DNA from: Methyloceanibacter sp.
Lineage (GTDB): Bacteria > Pseudomonadota > Alphaproteobacteria > Rhizobiales > Methyloligellaceae
Direction: 5' to 3'
Length of the DNA stretch: 33,253 nt
Assembly: GCA_029287395.1 (NCBI GenBank)
Contig: JARFRF010000111.1
Span: forward strand, 1-33,253
The translations under genes were made by a program, and so were the position numbers. Positions 19,942 to 29,269 of the stretch are shown piece by piece (position 1 is the stretch's first letter; every line of letters begins with the position of its first letter). The notes beneath the pieces were generated by a model. It saw only the letters and a program-made list of their open reading frames with translations, did no database searches and was not told the origin of the DNA.

Positions 19942-20931
19942 CTAGAAGTGGCTAAAGCCTTTAGATTTCAGTTTGATAGCGCGTCCGCCGTCATCCAGCA
20001 CACGAACTTCCTCTGAGCCCGTGATCGTGGCCAGCTGGTAAAAGACCACCGCATGCTCCGCGACTTCCGATTCGAAGAGGTCCGCAGACGTTTCCGATAC
20101 GGCGATCAGCGGCACGTAGTCATCACCGCCGGCCACCAGATATTCCAGTAAACTTGGCGCGGCACTAAGTGCCTTTCGCGCCGCGGAGGAGAAGGGAATG
20201 CTCGCTGTATCAATATCGGCTCCCACGTGCGAAACACTGCAAAGCTTCTCGACGTCTGCGACGAGGCCATCCGAAACATCGATCGAAGCCTTCGCGAAAT
20301 TACGGATGAGCAGCGCCGCGCCCGTCGCTATCGGCGGACGCCGGTAGTAGTCAGTAAGGTAGGCGACGTCTTCCGACGAAAGAGCCCAAGTGTTCGCCAG
20401 TGATGGGTCCTCCAGGAGCTTCAGCCCAAGGTAGGAATCGCCGATCGGCCCTCCAACATAGAGGCGGTCGCCGGGCTTGGCGCCAAGCCGCGTAATAGCC
20501 GCCTCGTGTTGTACAAGTCCAAGTGCGGTAATGGTGATAACGAAAGGCCCGGACGTCGCCGTCGTATCCCCCCCGATTAGAGAGATCCCAGTAAGGTCCT
20601 GAGCCTCCGACAATCCGCCTGCAAAAGCCTCCAGCCAATCCATTTCAGTGTCGGGTGGGAGCGCGAGCGAGAGGGTATAGACATAGCCATGGGCGCCTTT
20701 GGCTGTAAGGTCCGACATGTTGACGGCCAGCGCCTTGTACCCGATCGACGCCGGTGGATCATCTTTGAGGAAGTGGACGCCGCTGACCAACGTATCGCAG
20801 GTCACGACGAGCTGGTGATCGTCTGTGATAGTCAGGACCGCCGCGTCGTCTTTCAAGCCCAGCGCGCCGGAGTCCTTCGCGAGAGGCGCAAAAATGCGGG
20901 CAATTATGTCAAATTCCTCCGCCATTGCCAT
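19942..20931 (-). CDS. thiL: Thiamine-monophosphate kinase
   Basis: The 329-residue protein phosphorylates thiamine phosphate to thiamine diphosphate. It belongs to the PurM/ThiL ATP-binding family: DDAAVL near residue 28, KALAVNMSDLTAKGA, GISLIGGDTTAT and IDVSDGLVADVEKL are the metal/ATP motifs. A GAGGTG site supports the ATG at 20931, and a second ATG lies two codons later. It follows nusB by 30 bases and ends the rib operon, an order common in proteobacteria. Confidence 0.95.
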   Translation of the reverse strand: MAMAEEFDIIARIFAPLAKDSGALGLKDDAAVLTITDDHQLVVTCDTLVSGVHFLKDDPPASIGYKALAVNMSDLTAKGAHGYVYTLSLALPPDTEMDWLEAFAGGLSEAQDLTGISLIGGDTTATSGPFVITITALGLVQHEAAITRLGAKPGDRLYVGGPIGDSYLGLKLLEDPSLANTWALSSEDVAYLTDYYRRPPIATGAALLIRNFAKASIDVSDGLVADVEKLCSVSHVGADIDTASIPFSSAARKALSAAPSLLEYLVAGGDDYVPLIAVSETSADLFESEVAEHAVVFYQLATITGSEEVRVLDDGGRAIKLKSKGFSHF

Positions 20932-20961
20932 TGCGCCACACCTCTCTGATCTGCCTTGAGT

Positions 20962-21459
20962 TTAGTCCTCACCTACCGCGCGGCGTGTCAATTCCTCCGA
21001 CCGAACTTTCCTGGCTAAACGGTCCAACACACCATTGACGACTTTGGGTTCCTCGCCACTGAAGAATGCGTGGGCTATATCAACATACTCGTTGATTACG
21101 ACCCTGGCCGGGACGTCGTCACGCACGCAAAGCTCGAACGCCGCAGACCGCAGAAGCGCCCGCAAGATCGAGTCAACGCGATTCAGGCGCCACCCTTCTG
21201 CCAACTGCTGATCCAGCATCGGGTCGAGGCGGCGCTGTTCCCTGACCACGCCGTCAACAAGATCGTGGAAAAACTCGCCCTCGGCCGCATGATACAGCTG
21301 TCCTTCGATCGCCTGACCGAGCCGATGCATTTGGAACTCTGAGACGACCTCATTCAGGTCGATCCCAGTCATGTCCATTTGGTAGAGAGCCTGAACAGCT
21401 GCAAGACGCGCAGCGCTCCTGGAGCTGGCGCGATCCGTGGTTTTGGTGCCTTGTGCCAT
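20962..21459 (-). CDS. nusB: Transcription antitermination factor NusB
   Basis: The 165-residue all-helical RNA-binding protein carries the N-terminal SAARLAAVQALYQMDMTG and the C-terminal VINEYVDIAHAFFSGEEPKVVNGVLD motif of NusB. NusB works with NusE (S10) in rRNA antitermination. It starts four bases after ribH, so translation is probably coupled. Confidence 0.96.
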   Translation of the reverse strand: MAQGTKTTDRASSRSAARLAAVQALYQMDMTGIDLNEVVSEFQMHRLGQAIEGQLYHAAEGEFFHDLVDGVVREQRRLDPMLDQQLAEGWRLNRVDSILRALLRSAAFELCVRDDVPARVVINEYVDIAHAFFSGEEPKVVNGVLDRLARKVRSEELTRRAVGED

Positions 21460-21463
21460 GCTG

Positions 21464-21934
21464 CTAACGCCGGCTCGCCGATGAGAACTGCTCCTCGAGC
21501 CGCATCAAGGTCAGACACGCACGCGCGGCATCGCCGCCCTTGTTCCGGCCGTCCACGCTCGCCCGTTCCCATGCCTGTTCCATACTCTCACAGGTAATGA
21601 TCCCCGATCCGATGGGAATACCGTGTTGCAACGCGAGTTGGTTCAATCCAGCCGCGGATTCCCGCGCGACGATATCGAAATGACTGGTCTGCCCGCGAAT
21701 AACACAGCCGAGCGCAATGCAGGCGCGGTGCCTACCAGCCCGCCCAACGAAACCGTTCGCGAGTGCGAGGCTTAGCGCCAGGGGGATCTCGAGCGATCCT
21801 GGTACGGAAATTTCCTCATACTCGACATCGTTCCCCCGAAGTTCTTCGGTGGCGCCACGCGCGAGCTCATCTGCGATCTCTTCATAGAACCGCGCGGAGA
21901 TGATCAAAATTGAAGTGGGGCCCTTACGGCTCAT
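21464..21934 (-). CDS. ribH: 6,7-dimethyl-8-ribityllumazine synthase
   Basis: The 156-residue protein condenses 5-amino-6-ribitylaminouracil with dihydroxybutanone phosphate in the penultimate riboflavin step. The lumazine-synthase segments are visible: ISARFYEEIADEL, SVPGSLEIPLAL, GCVIRGQTSHFDIVARES with the catalytic His, and IPIGSGIITCESMEQAWERA. It starts five bases after the ribBA stop. Confidence 0.96.
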   Translation of the reverse strand: MSRKGPTSILIISARFYEEIADELARGATEELRGNDVEYEEISVPGSLEIPLALSLALANGFVGRAGRHRACIALGCVIRGQTSHFDIVARESAAGLNQLALQHGIPIGSGIITCESMEQAWERASVDGRNKGGDAARACLTLMRLEEQFSSASRR

Positions 21935-21939
21935 GATGA

Positions 21940-23061
21940 CTACTCCAGGCCGCGATGACCAACGACCGTCAATCCGTACCCCTCAAGGCCAACGATCTTG
22001 CGCGCCGGCGAATTCGATAGCAGAACCATCTCGCGAACGCCAAGGTCCAAAAGGATCTGTGCGCCAATTCCGTAGTCCATCAAACGAGCCTGAGCACCTC
22101 CCGCAGCGCTCTTATTTAGTCTAGCCGAGATGGCGTCTGGGCGAGATTCACGGATCAAGACGACCACGCCCCGGCCTTCTCGCTCAATAATGTTCAGCGC
22201 CTTGCGGATGCAGTTTTCGCAGCCGGGCGCGAGCATGTCTTGAATCGTATTGACGGCGTGCACACGAACAAGAACGGCCCCGCCCGAAGCGATATCGCCT
22301 TTAACCAGGGCCACATGTTCAATCGGATCGACTGTCGTGGCATAGACCTTTGCCTGGAAAGGCTCGCCATGTGCACCCTCTATGGTGGTGTCAGCGACCG
22401 CCTTTACGAGATGATCGTAGCGAAGACGATAAGCAATAAGGTCCGCAATCGTTGCGATCTTTAGGTCGTGCCGCTCGGCGAAAGTCACAAGGTCTGGCAG
22501 GCGCGCCATCGTGCCATCGTCGTTCATGATCTCGCAAATCACACCAGCAGGGTTCAAGCCTGCAAGCCGCGAAATATCAACTGCTGCTTCAGTATGCCCG
22601 GCTCGCACAAGCACACCGCCCTCCTTGGCCAAAAGCGGGAAAACGTGGCCGGGCGTCACGATATCTCGATGATCCTTAGTCGGATCAATTGCAACCGAAA
22701 TCGTGTGGGCACGATCATGGGCAGAAATACCCGTCGTAACGCCTTCGCGGGCCTCGATGGACACCGTGAAGGCCGTCGAATGCCTAGAGCGATTGGACTG
22801 CGACATCAGCTCAAGTCGTAATTGCTTTGCCCGCTCGGCTGTGATGGACAGACAAATGAGACCGCGGCCATGCTTAGCCATGAAGTTGATCGCGTCCGGC
22901 GTGCCCATTTGCGCCGGAATGACGAGATCGCCCTCGTTCTCTCGATCCTCGGCATCAACAAGAATGAACATCTTGCCGTTGCGCGCGTCCTCGATCACTT
23001 CTTCAATGGGCGACAGAAGACGCTTGAGCTCCGTGATTTCTGCCGCAGTCAAAGCCGTCAC
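21940..23061 (-). CDS. ribBA: 3,4-dihydroxy-2-butanone-4-phosphate synthase with degenerate GTP cyclohydrolase II domain
   Basis: The first ~205 residues are a DHBP synthase with EDRENEGDLVIPAQ and the ISAHDRAHTI/HVFPLLAKEGGVLVRAGHTEA core, intact for making the four-carbon unit from ribulose 5-phosphate. The C-terminal ~165 residues follow the GTP cyclohydrolase II fold, but the zinc triad C-x10-C-x-C is reduced to GCENC and the catalytic R-x-EGRG motif reads IRESRPDAIS. I infer this half does not hydrolyse GTP; related alphaproteobacterial RibBA proteins share this state. The start is a GTG that overlaps the ribE stop (GTGA). Confidence 0.93.
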   Translation of the reverse strand: MTALTAAEITELKRLLSPIEEVIEDARNGKMFILVDAEDRENEGDLVIPAQMGTPDAINFMAKHGRGLICLSITAERAKQLRLELMSQSNRSRHSTAFTVSIEAREGVTTGISAHDRAHTISVAIDPTKDHRDIVTPGHVFPLLAKEGGVLVRAGHTEAAVDISRLAGLNPAGVICEIMNDDGTMARLPDLVTFAERHDLKIATIADLIAYRLRYDHLVKAVADTTIEGAHGEPFQAKVYATTVDPIEHVALVKGDIASGGAVLVRVHAVNTIQDMLAPGCENCIRKALNIIEREGRGVVVLIRESRPDAISARLNKSAAGGAQARLMDYGIGAQILLDLGVREMVLLSNSPARKIVGLEGYGLTVVGHRGLE

Positions 23062-23663
23062 GAATGCACTCCTTCCACTTCCGACAATCTGGCCGCATAT
23101 CGCGCGAGTAAATCGACTTCAAGGTTTACCAAATCACCTGGCTGCCGTTGGCCCCAACTTGTATGGCTCAGAGTGTAAGGGATGATGTTCACGTCGAAGC
23201 GTGGCCCTTCCACTTCGTTGACCGTCAACGAAACCCCATTGAGGGCAATCGACCCTTTCGAAGCGATGAACTTGGCGAATTCTACGGGGACTTCCAGAAG
23301 GAACCGCACACTTTCGCCGTCCGGGAACCGTGAAACGACCTTGGCAACGCCATCGACATGTCCCGTGACGATATGGCCGCCAAGCTCTTCCCCTAGAGCC
23401 AGCGCGCGCTCAACGTTGATCCCACGGCCCGGCTCCCACGATCCCATTGTCGTGTGGCTTAACGTCTCGTTCGACGCGTCTATCTTGACGACGGATCCAC
23501 CACTTTTCGCCTTTTTGATCTCCGTGAGCGTCAGGCAGCAACCATCAAAAGCAATTGAACTCCCGAGGTCGAGGGTCTTTCGCTTGTAGGGAACATGGAT
23601 ACTGAATTTACCGCCTTCGCGCGCAACAAGCGTGCCTAGGCCGCTGACAATGCCGGTGAACAT
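23058..23663 (-). CDS. ribE: Riboflavin synthase alpha subunit
   Basis: The 201-residue protein dismutates two lumazines to riboflavin. It has the two expected lumazine-binding repeats: MFTGIVSGLGTL with DGCCLTL and NVERAL in the first, and GHIVTGHVDG with LNGVSLTVNEVEGPRF in the second. I chose the ATG at 23663, because the family starts MFTGIV. It overlaps ribD by 28 bases and ribBA by four, indicating tight co-translation. Confidence 0.95.
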   Translation of the reverse strand: MFTGIVSGLGTLVAREGGKFSIHVPYKRKTLDLGSSIAFDGCCLTLTEIKKAKSGGSVVKIDASNETLSHTTMGSWEPGRGINVERALALGEELGGHIVTGHVDGVAKVVSRFPDGESVRFLLEVPVEFAKFIASKGSIALNGVSLTVNEVEGPRFDVNIIPYTLSHTSWGQRQPGDLVNLEVDLLARYAARLSEVEGVHS

Positions 23664-24769
23664 GCTTTGATCCTGCGCCAACGCATCATTCGGTCCGGAC
23701 CGAAGTTGCGTGTGGCAGTAAGTGTGAATTGGCCACTGTCGGCAAATCGATCAAGCCCTCTGCCTCCAAAAGGCGTCAAGCCATCCTCTCCAGCAAGAGC
23801 GGCACCCTGATATACAATCGCCTCATCGACAAGATCGGCATCAACAAACGCTTCGGCAATCGACGGCCCGCCTTCGATCAACACCCGCGTGATGCCGCGA
23901 CTAGCCAGAGTCTCCAAAGCACCTTCAGGACTGATCATACCCTGGTCGTTGAGCGGAACCGAGAGGATCTCCGCCGCTTTCGAGCGCAGTAACTCCGCAT
24001 TTGCTTGGGGCCGTTCTGCCGCGCAGAGCAACCAAACTGGGGCCTCCCCAGACTCGAACAAGGACGCGCTAGACGGCGTGCTCAAATGTCGGTCCATCAC
24101 TACACGGACGGGGGATCGCGATAACAGGCCAGGCAGCCGACATGTCAAAGAGGGGTTGTCTGCCGTCACTGTCCCGCGCCCGACCAATATTGCATCGTTC
24201 GTTGCACGAAGCAGATGACCATGCGCGCGAGCTTCTAGGCCGGTGACCCAAACTGGCTTGCCGTTACCTCGCGGAACGCGTCCATCGGAGCCGAGCGCCA
24301 ACTTGAGCGTCACGGCAGGGCGGCCTTCCGTAACTCGCAGAATGTGCCCCAGCGTCAGGCTCGTCATCTCATTGGTCCCAACACCCTCCAGGACTTCGAT
24401 TCCCGCATTCCTGAGCTGCTTGATGCCATTCCCGGCTGTTCGGGGATCCGGGTCGCGGATACCAACAACAACCCTCTGAACCTGTGCAGCGATGATCGCA
24501 CCAGAACAGGGCGCGCCCCTCCCACTTTCGTGAGCACATGGCTCTAATGTCACGTAGAGCGTGCTACCTGCCGCGCGGTCCCCTGCCCGCTCCAGCGCGA
24601 TCGCTTCGGCATGCGGCCGTCCGCCAGGCGCTGTCCAGCCACGTCCGACGATTTCGCCAGACGGCGCCACGACCACGGCGCCGACAGCAGGGTTTGGCCA
24701 AGCTAGGCCAAGGCCGCGTCTGGCGATCCGGGCGGCATGAGACATGAAATTTGCATCGCGCGTGTCCAT
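23636..24769 (-). CDS. ribD: Bifunctional riboflavin deaminase/reductase
   Basis: The 377-residue protein has an N-terminal cytidine-deaminase-like domain with the zinc motifs PHAEAIAL and PCAHESGRGAPC. A C-terminal reductase domain follows (LKLALGSDGRVPRGNG, LVGRGTVTADNPSLTCR, ITRVLIEGGPSIAEAF). It performs two successive steps on the pyrimidine intermediate. It follows nrdR by 15 bases. Confidence 0.95.
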   Translation of the reverse strand: MDTRDANFMSHAARIARRGLGLAWPNPAVGAVVVAPSGEIVGRGWTAPGGRPHAEAIALERAGDRAAGSTLYVTLEPCAHESGRGAPCSGAIIAAQVQRVVVGIRDPDPRTAGNGIKQLRNAGIEVLEGVGTNEMTSLTLGHILRVTEGRPAVTLKLALGSDGRVPRGNGKPVWVTGLEARAHGHLLRATNDAILVGRGTVTADNPSLTCRLPGLLSRSPVRVVMDRHLSTPSSASLFESGEAPVWLLCAAERPQANAELLRSKAAEILSVPLNDQGMISPEGALETLASRGITRVLIEGGPSIAEAFVDADLVDEAIVYQGAALAGEDGLTPFGGRGLDRFADSGQFTLTATRNFGPDRMMRWRRIKACSPALSAA

Positions 24770-24784
24770 AGAGGCGCGCCTTAC

Positions 24785-25288
24785 TCAGTCGTCGAGCGCA
24801 TTCGAGTCGCGCTTATCCAACTTACCGTCTTCGTCGTCGGCTCCGGCAAGTTCTCCAAGAAGGGCCTCAAAATCTTTCGCCTCGCGGAAGTTCTTATAAA
24901 CCGAAGCGAAACGAACGTAGGCGACGTCGTCTAGTCCTTTAAGGGCTTCCATAACCAGGTGACCGATGGTTTCAGAATTGATGTCGCTTTCACCCATGTT
25001 CTCGAGCCGGCGGACAATGCCACTAACCATGCGTTCGGTTCGCTCTGGGTCGACAGGCCGCTTGCGCAATGCAATCTGGACCGAGCGCATTAGCTTGTCC
25101 CGGTCGAATGGAATTCTGCGCCCGCTCCGCTTAATCACGGTCAATTCGCGAAGCTGGACGCGCTCGAATGTTGTAAAGCGGCCGCCGCAGTCTGAGCAGA
25201 CGCGGCGGCGCCGAATTGTCGTGTGGTCCTCGCTAGGACGCGAGTCCTTCACTTGCGTATTGGTGCTGCCGCAATAAGGGCACCGCAT
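24785..25288 (-). CDS. nrdR: Transcriptional repressor NrdR
   Basis: The 167-residue protein has an N-terminal zinc ribbon (Cys3-x2-Cys6 and Cys31-x2-Cys34) followed by an ATP-cone domain (residues ~49-139, [16 protein letters not shown] to [13 protein letters not shown]). It senses ATP/dATP and represses ribonucleotide reductase genes; none is in the window. The acidic C-terminal tail makes it slightly longer than the usual ~150-160. It lies 43 bases after glyA. Confidence 0.97.
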   Translation of the reverse strand: MRCPYCGSTNTQVKDSRPSEDHTTIRRRRVCSDCGGRFTTFERVQLRELTVIKRSGRRIPFDRDKLMRSVQIALRKRPVDPERTERMVSGIVRRLENMGESDINSETIGHLVMEALKGLDDVAYVRFASVYKNFREAKDFEALLGELAGADDEDGKLDKRDSNALDD

Positions 25289-25331
25289 GGGCGACCGCCC
25301 TCCTGTTCGTCAACACCAAGCCGTCTGGCGC

Positions 25332-26621
25332 TTAAACCTTATAGATCGGAAAACGCCCGCAAAGCTCAATGGCCTGCTGCTTCACCTTCTCCTCGACGGC
25401 ACCGTTCTTTTCTTCGCCATTGGCCACCAAGCCGTCGAGCACTTCGAGAATCATGCTGCCGACCTGCTGGAACTCGCCGACGTCGAAGCCGCGCGTGGTG
25501 CCGGCCGGCGAACCAAGACGGATGCCCGAGGTCACCATGGGTTTCTCAGGATCAAACGGGACGCCGTTCTTGTTGCACGTAATGAATGCACGACCGAGCG
25601 CTTCCTCAGCGGCTTTGCCGGTGAGCCCTTTCGGCCGCAAGTCGACCAAAATCAAGTGCGTATCCGTGCCACCCGACACCAGTGCCAGCCCGCCATCGAC
25701 AAGCGTCTGACCCAGCGCTCTACAGTTGTCTACGACCCGCTTGATGTAGTCCTTGAACGAGGGCTGCAAAGCCTCGCCGAAGGCAACGGCCTTGCCCGCA
25801 ATCACGTGCATCAGAGGACCGCCTTGCAGGCCTGGAAACACGGCAGAATTAATTTTCTTGCCGATATCTGTGTTGTTCGACACCACCAAGCCAGAGCGCG
25901 GTCCGCGCAATGTCTTATGCGTCGTCGTCGTGCAGATGTCGGCATAGGGCAACGGGCTGGGATGCAGACCTGCCGCCACGAGCCCGGCAAAATGAGCCAT
26001 ATCAACGTGGAGGTAGGCGCCAACGCCATCGGCAATCTCGCGGAAACGCTTAAAGTCGATATGACGCGGATAGGCCGATCCGCCTGCGATGATCATCTTC
26101 GGCTTGTGCTCATTGGCCAGGCGCTCGACTTCGTCATAGTCGATTAGGTTGGTGTCCTCGGTCACGCCATATTGGACGGCGTTGAACCACTTGCCAGATT
26201 GATTTGGCGGCGCGCCATGGGTCAGGTGACCGCCCGCGGCCAGGCTCATGCCCAAGATGGTATCGCCCGGCTTGATTAGAGCCAGCATAACGGACTGGTT
26301 GGCCTGTGAGCCAGAATGCGGCTGCACGTTCGCAAACTCGCAATTGAACAGCTGCTTAGCGCGGTCGATGGCGATATTTTCCACCTCGTCCACGTACTGA
26401 CAGCCGCCGTAATAGCGACGCCCGGGATAGCCTTCGGCATATTTGTTCGTGAGGAGCGTTCCGACGGCGTCGATCACAGCCTGCGAAACAATGTTCTCAG
26501 ACGCGATCAGCTCGATCTCATCTTGCTGCCGCTGGCCTTCGCGCTCGATTGCGGCCCAGACGTCGGGGTCGCTATCCTTCAAATGCTCATTAAAGAAATC
26601 TTTGGCGGTTTTCTGCAACAT
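25332..26621 (-). CDS. glyA: Serine hydroxymethyltransferase
   Basis: The 429-residue PLP enzyme interconverts serine and glycine while charging tetrahydrofolate. [12 protein letters not shown] near the N-terminus, [21 protein letters not shown], the PLP-lysine motif [11 protein letters not shown] (Lys236) and [20 protein letters not shown] are all intact. The ATG at 26621 has a clear AAGGAG nine bases upstream. A TTG at 26627 is in frame but less likely. It starts the glyA-nrdR-rib run. I see no glycine riboswitch in the 270 bases upstream. Confidence 0.97.
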   Translation of the reverse strand: MLQKTAKDFFNEHLKDSDPDVWAAIEREGQRQQDEIELIASENIVSQAVIDAVGTLLTNKYAEGYPGRRYYGGCQYVDEVENIAIDRAKQLFNCEFANVQPHSGSQANQSVMLALIKPGDTILGMSLAAGGHLTHGAPPNQSGKWFNAVQYGVTEDTNLIDYDEVERLANEHKPKMIIAGGSAYPRHIDFKRFREIADGVGAYLHVDMAHFAGLVAAGLHPSPLPYADICTTTTHKTLRGPRSGLVVSNNTDIGKKINSAVFPGLQGGPLMHVIAGKAVAFGEALQPSFKDYIKRVVDNCRALGQTLVDGGLALVSGGTDTHLILVDLRPKGLTGKAAEEALGRAFITCNKNGVPFDPEKPMVTSGIRLGSPAGTTRGFDVGEFQQVGSMILEVLDGLVANGEEKNGAVEEKVKQQAIELCGRFPIYKV

Positions 26622-26630
26622 CTCCAACTG

Positions 26631-26636
26631 CTCCTT
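26631..26636 (-). promoter_or_regulatory. Ribosome binding site fixing the glyA start
   Basis: AAGGAG on the minus strand lies nine bases before the ATG at 26621 and only three before the in-frame TTG at 26627, favouring the ATG. Confidence 0.6.
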
Positions 26637-26897
26637 GAGCTTAAACTTGTTTTGGGCCCGAAAGCTCCCACCGCTGAGCGGGGTCTCAGATCCGCGGGAT
26701 CAGGCTGATTTCGCTCGCTCTACCACATGTCGCGCGGTGACGCTAGCAACGCCCCAAGAGTAGAGATATTTCACTCAGCCTAATCTACGAACAACTGCAA
26801 ACTATCTTATTCGAGCTCGTTGACGAGTGAAACACAGCGCCCATGCCGCCCCGCTCTTAAGTTGGAACAGCGGCTCTGGTGCCGATGCATATTCGCT

Positions 26898-28274
26898 TTA
26901 GTAGTTGGACGCGTATGTTCCGCGGGTATCGAGGTTGTAGATGTCCGGGCGGAAATGGACCATGCCGTCCGGCGTACCCCACGCGCTGATATACGTGAAG
27001 TAAACCCCAATCTGTTGCGTGGCCGGCACGTTTTCCTGAACACCTGTATGCCTCAGGGACTGGATACGTGAGAGGTTCCAAGACGGATTGTTGTCAAGAA
27101 TCCAAGCTGCCAAGCGATCGACGTTGTGCGTTCGAACGCATCCATGGCTCTCAAAGCGAACGGCCTTGCCGAAGAGGCTTTTTAACGGTGTGTCGTGGAT
27201 ATAGACCGCATGGTTGTTCGGAAAGTCGATCTTGATGTAGCCAAGTGAGTTCTCCTCCCAAGGCTTCTGGCGGAAACGATAGCCCTGAACCTCCCTGCCA
27301 TACCAATCGATAGACCGGGGATCTACGATCCTGCCCTGCCCGTCAATGGCCTCCATACGGTATGCGGCAAGCATGTCCTGCCCGCGGCTTGAGAACTGTT
27401 GCCCCTTCGGAATTAGGTCCGCTTTGACAATGCTTCTGGGCACGTTCCAGTAGGGATTGAACTTAACCTGCGAGACCGTGCTCGACAGCGTTGGGGTTTG
27501 GTGCTGAACCTTGCCGACCACCGCCGTGTTCCGCAGCTCGACTCGTCCACCCCGGACGGCTTCCACCTGCGCTGCGGGGACATTGACCTGGATGTAGCGG
27601 TTCCTTGTTTTGCCAGCCCTGCGCTGCAGCCGCTTCAGGCTTGCTTGCAGCTGTGCCAGACGCGTGCCGGCCGGCACGTTCAGGGCTGCAACTGTCGCCT
27701 TCGAGTCCACGACACCGGTTGCCGGGAGGCCATGGCGATATTGGAACCGCTTCACTGCCGTGACGGTCGCTCTGTCATAACGACCCGGCTCGTAGCCCGC
27801 CAACAAGTCGCCGCTGATTTGAAGGCGGCGCTGAAGCGTCTGGATATTCGTGCCACGCCGTCCCGGTTTCATGGCGACAGGCTGGACCATCGGCCAGCCC
27901 CCCTGGGCGACGATGGCCTGATACTGCTGAATAGCTGATCTGGTGGCAGCGACATTCCCCTTCTCGAGCGTCGGCGTGCCCAATCCGGGGTTGAGGATCA
28001 TCGCGACTTCTGGGTCGCCAGTGGGCAACTCAGAGCGGGTCACCTCCCCTTGAGGCTGAGTATTCCGCGAGCCGCCGTTGAATAGACCGCCGAAAAGACC
28101 TCCATTGCCACCAGCGCTGCCTTGCGTCGCCGGTTGACCTTGGCTGCTGCGCGATTTGAACATGTTGAACGGGCCAGCGCTCAGCGGCTGCACGCTTGCG
28201 CACAGCAACGCTACCGCGAGCCCGCCGATCGTCAGCCGTGACCCGTACCTCACAACAGCAGCCAAATTGGGCAT
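26898..28274 (-). CDS. L,D-transpeptidase with peptidoglycan-binding domain (LdtP-like)
   Basis: The 458-residue envelope protein has a signal sequence (residues 10-33), a Gly/Asn/Ser-rich low-complexity segment (40-75), a peptidoglycan-binding helical domain (137-200), and a YkuD catalytic domain with ESHGCVRTHN (Cys379). It should make 3-3 cross-links or attach proteins to peptidoglycan in the periplasm. It lies downstream of a MarR gene in the same orientation, the arrangement of ldtR/ldtP in Liberibacter and rhizobia, so LdtP is the likely name. Confidence 0.93.
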   Translation of the reverse strand: MPNLAAVVRYGSRLTIGGLAVALLCASVQPLSAGPFNMFKSRSSQGQPATQGSAGGNGGLFGGLFNGGSRNTQPQGEVTRSELPTGDPEVAMILNPGLGTPTLEKGNVAATRSAIQQYQAIVAQGGWPMVQPVAMKPGRRGTNIQTLQRRLQISGDLLAGYEPGRYDRATVTAVKRFQYRHGLPATGVVDSKATVAALNVPAGTRLAQLQASLKRLQRRAGKTRNRYIQVNVPAAQVEAVRGGRVELRNTAVVGKVQHQTPTLSSTVSQVKFNPYWNVPRSIVKADLIPKGQQFSSRGQDMLAAYRMEAIDGQGRIVDPRSIDWYGREVQGYRFRQKPWEENSLGYIKIDFPNNHAVYIHDTPLKSLFGKAVRFESHGCVRTHNVDRLAAWILDNNPSWNLSRIQSLRHTGVQENVPATQQIGVYFTYISAWGTPDGMVHFRPDIYNLDTRGTYASNY

Positions 28275-28459
28275 ACGCCGCTCCCGTCACCTGCGGCAAA
28301 TTCCACGCGAGTATAGGCGGAATGCTGCCGGAGCTCTAGCCGTTTCCGACGCCATTGAATCCCGGCATAACCTTAACAATCCCTAACTACTCTATGGTAA
28401 TCGCCGGTGGTTCTGCCGACCCAATCTATCGTCCTACGGATTGAGACCTGTTCCCTCAT

Positions 28460-28479
28460 GCCGCGCAGGACGGCGCGGC
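28460..28479. repeat. Inverted repeat between ldtR and the L,D-transpeptidase gene
   Basis: GCCGCGC (28460-28466) and GCGCGGC (28473-28479) pair around a six-base loop, 125 bases downstream of the ldtR stop. No U-tract follows on the minus strand. It may be an attenuator or terminator, or unrelated. The rest of the 329-base gap (28275-28603) shows no gene. Confidence 0.35.
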
Positions 28480-28603
28480 TTCCATATCTGGACTTAGTAT
28501 TAAAAGAAGATTTGGACGAATTTGCGCTCGGGCGCGGACAACGCCGGGACTCCAGGGTACGATGGCCCTCCCATTGACCCCAACGCTTGCGACGCGCTGC
28601 TGG

Positions 28604-29125
28604 CTAGAGCTGGTAGCGGATCTGGTCAGACCAAAAACGCTGCAGGCGGTCCATCGACTTGTTGAGGGCCTCGAGATCATTCTGAGCGACGCCCCCTACC
28701 TGTTCAAGCGATCCCAATTGGCGCTCAAACAACCTATTGACCACATTAGATATTTCACGGCCCTTGTCCGTCAGGCTTACGCGAACGGAACGCCGATCGG
28801 TTGTCGAACGCTGATGGTTCACGAAACCAGCTTGAACAAGCTTTTTCAGATTGTAAGAAACATTCGAACCAAGGTAGTAACCGCGCCCAGTCAATTCTCC
28901 GGCAGTGACTTCGTTGTCGCCAATATTGTACAATAGTAATGCCTGAATACTATTTACATCGGTCCGTCCAAGACGCTCAAATTCATCCTTGACCACATCG
29001 AGAAGCAACCGGTGAAGTTGCTCAATCAATTTTAGTGAGCCAATGTAAGACGTCTTAAGATCTTTTTTCTCAGGAGCGCTTTCATTCGCCTCCATTTCCA
29101 AAGAAACATTCATCGCCAACCCCAT
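28604..29125 (-). CDS. ldtR: MarR family regulator, LdtR-like
   Basis: The 173-residue protein is a winged-helix MarR regulator: the DNA-binding helices lie in AGELTGRGYYLGSNVSYNLKKLVQAGFVNHQ, and the wing in STTDRRSVRVSLTDKG. Long N- and C-terminal helices form the dimer interface. Its length and its position upstream of an L,D-transpeptidase match LdtR, which controls ldtP and osmotic/envelope functions in Liberibacter and related bacteria. An alternative ATG lies at residue 5. An AT-rich region with repeated TTAAGC precedes it. Confidence 0.85.
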   Translation of the reverse strand: MGLAMNVSLEMEANESAPEKKDLKTSYIGSLKLIEQLHRLLLDVVKDEFERLGRTDVNSIQALLLYNIGDNEVTAGELTGRGYYLGSNVSYNLKKLVQAGFVNHQRSTTDRRSVRVSLTDKGREISNVVNRLFERQLGSLEQVGGVAQNDLEALNKSMDRLQRFWSDQIRYQL

Positions 29126-29182
29126 TTAGTTGTTGTTTTAGCCAACTTGGCGATGACTATAAGACCGCCCCGACTAAGAGGC

Positions 29183-29225
29183 GCTTAATCGAAACGCTTA
29201 AGAGTCGATAAAATTCTAAGCTTAA
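29183..29225 (-). promoter_or_regulatory. Three TTAAGC motifs in the ldtR promoter region
   Basis: On the minus strand, TTAAGC occurs at 29225-29220, 29201-29196 and 29188-29183, all in the same orientation and 58-100 bases before the ldtR start. The central parts form short palindromes (TAAGCTTA at 29217-29224, CTTAAG at 29197-29202). This could be an operator for LdtR or another regulator. Confidence 0.35.
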
Positions 29226-29269
29226 TTCGCGTTGATGTTTGCCTTTTTCCTCTTTGATTCCAACGACTC

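Noticed and set aside
25289-25331. FMN riboswitch in front of the rib genes
   Set aside because: Only 43 bases lie between glyA and nrdR and 15 between nrdR and ribD, too short for an FMN element.
25287-26147. 286-codon plus-strand frame over glyA
   Set aside because: Antisense to a fully conserved GlyA.
26622-26897. Glycine riboswitch upstream of glyA
   Set aside because: I could not find the paired aptamer stems; only scattered short repeats are present.
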